NCBI GenBank assembly: GCA_051305935.1
Contig: JBPPMG010000016.1
Coordinates: 1 to 9,183 of the forward strand
From: JACPDH01 sp051305935
Lineage (GTDB): Bacteria; Acidobacteriota; Thermoanaerobaculia; Gp7-AA8
Direction: 5' to 3'
Length of the DNA stretch: 9,183 nt
Shown: piece by piece, positions 7,515 to 9,183 of the stretch
How positions within the stretch are numbered: the stretch's first letter is position 1
How the letters are laid out: every line of letters begins with the position of its first letter
Translations under genes and position numbers: made by a program
Notes under the pieces: generated by a model
Database searches by the model: none
Seen by the model: the letters and a program-made list of their open reading frames with translations, nothing else
What the model was told of the DNA's origin: nothing

Positions 7515-8096
7515 ATGGAGAGTCCAACCTTGCCAGAGACGACGGTAACAGTGAAGGGCTCGCCGATCAGGAGCCTCCTGAAGTTCGTCGAGGGGGAGCT
7601 CACGGCCGCGCAGCGCGAGGAGATGTTCTCCCGCCTTCCCGCGGAGGATGCCGCCCGGATGCGCGGACACATCCTGGTCTCCGATTCGCTTCCGGTGGCG
7701 CTGCTGAACCGGATGACGGAGGAGGCAGCCAGGGTGAAACAGGAGCCGCTACAGACCTTCGCGCGGCGCGCGGGGCGGGCTGCCGCGTCCGAGGCGTTCT
7801 CGGGAGTCTACCGGGTCTTCGCGCTCGTGCTCACACCGGAGAAGCTGCTCGAGAAGGCGTCGCGCATCTGGGGCTCGCTCTACAACCGCGGGGAAATGGT
7901 GGTTGAATCGCGCACGGATCGAAGCGCGCACATCAAACTGTTGAACTTTCCTTCCGAGGAGGCGGGCTGCGCGCGCATCACCGGCTGGATCGAACGCATG
8001 GTGGAACTGACCGGCGTGAGGAACCCGCGCGTCGTGCAAACACGTTGCTGCACGAAGGGCGCGCCCGCCTGCGAGTGGGACATTCAGTGGGATTGA
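7515..8096 (+). CDS. DUF2378 (TIGR02265)-like protein, function unknown
   Basis: This 193-residue soluble protein has no signal peptide or membrane helix. By pattern I place it near DUF2378 (TIGR02265), a paralogous family known mainly from Myxococcus and relatives. It has an N-terminal VKGSPIRSLLKFVEG (13-27), a helical RLPAEDAARM segment (40-49), an ILVSDSLPVALLNRM segment (53-67) and a central SGVYRVFALVLTPEKLL region (96-112). The C-terminal part reads GWIERMVELTG (157-167), then CC (178-179) and GAPACEW (182-188). The C-terminal cysteines (178, 179, 186) recall V4R/heme-NO-binding-like small ligand domains, but that is only a resemblance. ATG 7515 has no visible Shine-Dalgarno sequence; a -10 at 7490-7495 would give a very short leader. 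The next gene starts 7 nt after its stop. The biochemical function is unknown and the family call is from memory. Confidence 0.75.
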   Translation: MESPTLPETTVTVKGSPIRSLLKFVEGELTAAQREEMFSRLPAEDAARMRGHILVSDSLPVALLNRMTEEAARVKQEPLQTFARRAGRAAASEAFSGVYRVFALVLTPEKLLEKASRIWGSLYNRGEMVVESRTDRSAHIKLLNFPSEEAGCARITGWIERMVELTGVRNPRVVQTRCCTKGAPACEWDIQWD

Positions 8097-8103
8097 GGAT
8101 CGA

Positions 8104-8556
8104 ATGAACAACATCTACGAGCAGCAATCCGACCATCCGCTCTTCCGCTATTTCACGCCTGACGAGAGGGCCCGAATCGAGGGCCTGGCGAAGGTCTTCA
8201 CGCTCGAGGAAGGAGGCCGCCTCATCGACGAGAGCGAAGTCGACTCGACACTGTTCGCCGTCGAGGATGGACGCCTCGACATCGTGATCAATCGTCACAC
8301 GCAGCCGCAGGTGATCGCCTCGGTCGGGCCGGGAGACGTGATCGGCGAGGTCTCGTTCATCGACGACTCGCCGCGCACCGTGTCGGTGATCGCTGCCGAG
8401 GAGTCGACGGTCCGCGCGTGGAACAAGACGACGCTGACGACGACTCTGGCAAAGGAACCACAACTTCTCGCAAAACTAGCCATCGCGCTCAACGAGCTGC
8501 TCGTCGAGCGTCTTCGTCTCTCGGTTCGGCGGCAGGGTATGGTTCGCCCGGTCTGA
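8104..8556 (+). CDS. Stand-alone cyclic-nucleotide-binding domain protein
   Basis: The product is 150 residues and is essentially one CRP/FNR-type cNMP-binding domain with a short helical tail and no DNA-binding helix-turn-helix. The phosphate-binding cassette is visible at ~78-95 as GDVIGEVSFIDDSPRTVSV, with G81-E82 (ribose contact in this family) and R91 (phosphate contact) retained. Nucleotide binding is therefore plausible. Residues ~116-142 form the expected C-terminal helix (EPQLLAKLAIALNELLVERL). The gene follows the DUF2378-like gene by 7 nt, and a GAGG purine motif at 8095-8098 overlaps that gene's stop codon, so the two are very likely co-transcribed and translationally linked. Lacking an output domain, it may act by binding a partner protein. 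Which nucleotide it binds, if any, cannot be read from the sequence. Confidence 0.88.
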   Translation: MNNIYEQQSDHPLFRYFTPDERARIEGLAKVFTLEEGGRLIDESEVDSTLFAVEDGRLDIVINRHTQPQVIASVGPGDVIGEVSFIDDSPRTVSVIAAEESTVRAWNKTTLTTTLAKEPQLLAKLAIALNELLVERLRLSVRRQGMVRPV

Positions 8557-8591
8557 TCGAGTCTCACACCAACCAACCACGGGAGGAATCC

Positions 8592-9038
8592 ATGGCAGAT
8601 CTCGACAACAAGGCCGCAATCGAAGCACTCAACCGCATTCTCGAAGCGGAGCTCGCCGGCGTGGTGCGCTACACGCACTACTCGTTCATGATCTTCGGAT
8701 ACCACAGGATCCCGATCGTGTCGTGGCTGCGGGGTCAGGCGAGCGAGTCGATGACCCACGCGCAGCAGGCTGGCGAGCTGATCAGCTCGCTGGGAGGACA
8801 TCCGTCGCTGGGGATCGGACACCTGCTCGAGACGCACAAGCACGACATCGGTCAGATCCTGGCCGAGGCGCTCGATCACGAGCGTGAAGGTCTGGCTCAG
8901 TATCGCAAGCTGCTGGGGCTCGTCGAAGGACGCTCGATCATGCTCGAGGAGTACGCGCGGACGATGATCGCCGAGGAAGAAGGGCACATCTGCGAAGTCG
9001 AGAAGATGGTGCGGAAGCCGGGCGAGCTGGACGGGTGA
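8592..9038 (+). CDS. Bacterioferritin-like ferritin-superfamily protein
   Basis: This 148-residue four-helix-bundle protein probably stores or oxidises iron. The frame is open upstream to 8418, but ATG 8592 is chosen because GGAGG at 8582-8586 sits 5 nt before it and the ferritin fold begins there. Candidate diiron ligands are E18 or E20 in helix A, E52 and H56 (SESMTHAQQ), E97 (DHEREG) and E129 with H132 (AEEEGH). In E. coli Bfr the second-helix pair is E51-x-x-H54; here the glutamate is one residue further from the histidine. I recall this ESxxHA form from a bacterial ferritin-like subfamily. M54 aligns with the haem-ligand Met52 of Bfr, but haem binding is uncertain. It is downstream of the cNMP-domain gene by 35 nt and is followed by a strong terminator, so it is probably the last gene of the operon. 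Confidence 0.9.
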   Translation: MADLDNKAAIEALNRILEAELAGVVRYTHYSFMIFGYHRIPIVSWLRGQASESMTHAQQAGELISSLGGHPSLGIGHLLETHKHDIGQILAEALDHEREGLAQYRKLLGLVEGRSIMLEEYARTMIAEEEGHICEVEKMVRKPGELDG

Positions 9039-9046
9039 GAGGCGTA

Positions 9047-9074
9047 TTGAGAATTCAGAATTGAGAATTGAGAG
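9047..9074 (+). repeat. TTGAGAA heptamer tandem repeat, four units
   Basis: Four adjacent heptamers are present: TTGAGAA 9047, TTCAGAA 9054, TTGAGAA 9061 and TTGAGAG 9068. They begin 9 nt after the bacterioferritin-like stop codon. The intervening GAGAGGCG (9037-9044) resembles the GGCGA unit of the array at 3476-3538. The same pairing of a GGCGA-type unit with a GAAT-rich heptamer therefore occurs in both intergenic places. Confidence 0.85.
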
Positions 9075-9122
9075 ATGGCGGGGATGTCGACTGGGTCGGC
9101 GTCCGACGCCTGTGCTGAACGA

Positions 9123-9156
9123 AGGGGCGACGCGATGCGTCGCCCCTGTCGTTTTT
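9123..9156 (+). terminator. Intrinsic terminator of the plus-strand operon
   Basis: A perfect 11-bp stem (AGGGGCGACGC at 9123-9133 with its complement at 9137-9147) closes a 3-nt loop and is followed four bases later by TTTTT (9152-9156). It lies 84 nt after the bacterioferritin-like stop and is the only clear rho-independent terminator in the window. The last 27 nt (9157-9183) show nothing recognisable. Confidence 0.88.
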
Positions 9157-9183
9157 GAGCTATCGAGTCGCGGGGAGCTATTG

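Noticed and set aside
8418..8591. Longer start for the bacterioferritin-like protein
   Set aside because: The upstream 58 codons overlap the cNMP-domain gene in another frame and have no ferritin character, whereas ATG 8592 has GGAGG 5 nt upstream.

Overview
The window is a GC-rich (roughly 60-65% G+C by eye) bacterial chromosome segment from a Gram-negative-type organism. A periplasm-facing two-component propeller sensor kinase, a DUF2378-type protein (a family best known from Myxococcota), a bacterioferritin-like protein and many short GC-rich intergenic repeats together suggest a soil or sediment lineage such as Acidobacteriota or Myxococcota. The sequence alone does not settle the phylum. 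There are no rRNA or tRNA genes, CRISPR arrays or transposase genes.

Left part, minus strand (1-5192): a very large hybrid sensor histidine kinase starts at 3409 and runs off the left edge after at least 1136 codons. It has a signal peptide, 14 propeller repeats, a Y_Y_Y domain, a membrane helix, HisKA and HATPase_c domains, and the first ~30 residues of a receiver domain. A 364-bp gene-free gap (3410-3773) follows, filled with 7/8-nt periodic repeats arranged as a nested inverted repeat. Next is a 472-residue membrane-anchored PlsB-type glycerol-3-phosphate acyltransferase (3774-5192), whose last codons lie inside the repeat array.

Middle (5193-7514): a 229-bp spacer carries a compact structured inverted-repeat element. 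It is followed by a complete minus-strand transketolase (5422-7464). A 50-bp divergent promoter region (7465-7514) has overlapping -10 hexamers on the two strands.

Right part, plus strand (7515-9156): a DUF2378-like protein, a stand-alone cyclic-nucleotide-binding-domain protein 7 nt downstream, and a bacterioferritin-like protein 35 nt after that. A strong intrinsic terminator at 9123-9156 closes this probable operon.

The kinase, acyltransferase and transketolase share direction, but large structured gaps separate them, so they are probably not one operon. Two of the three plus-strand genes are single-domain sensor-like proteins with no output domain. With the ferritin-like protein they may form a small sensing or stress module; that is inference from proximity. 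The least explained material is the repeats: one heptamer-periodic family occurs at two places, in both orientations at one of them, and a distinct REP/MITE-like palindrome lies between tkt and the acyltransferase gene.
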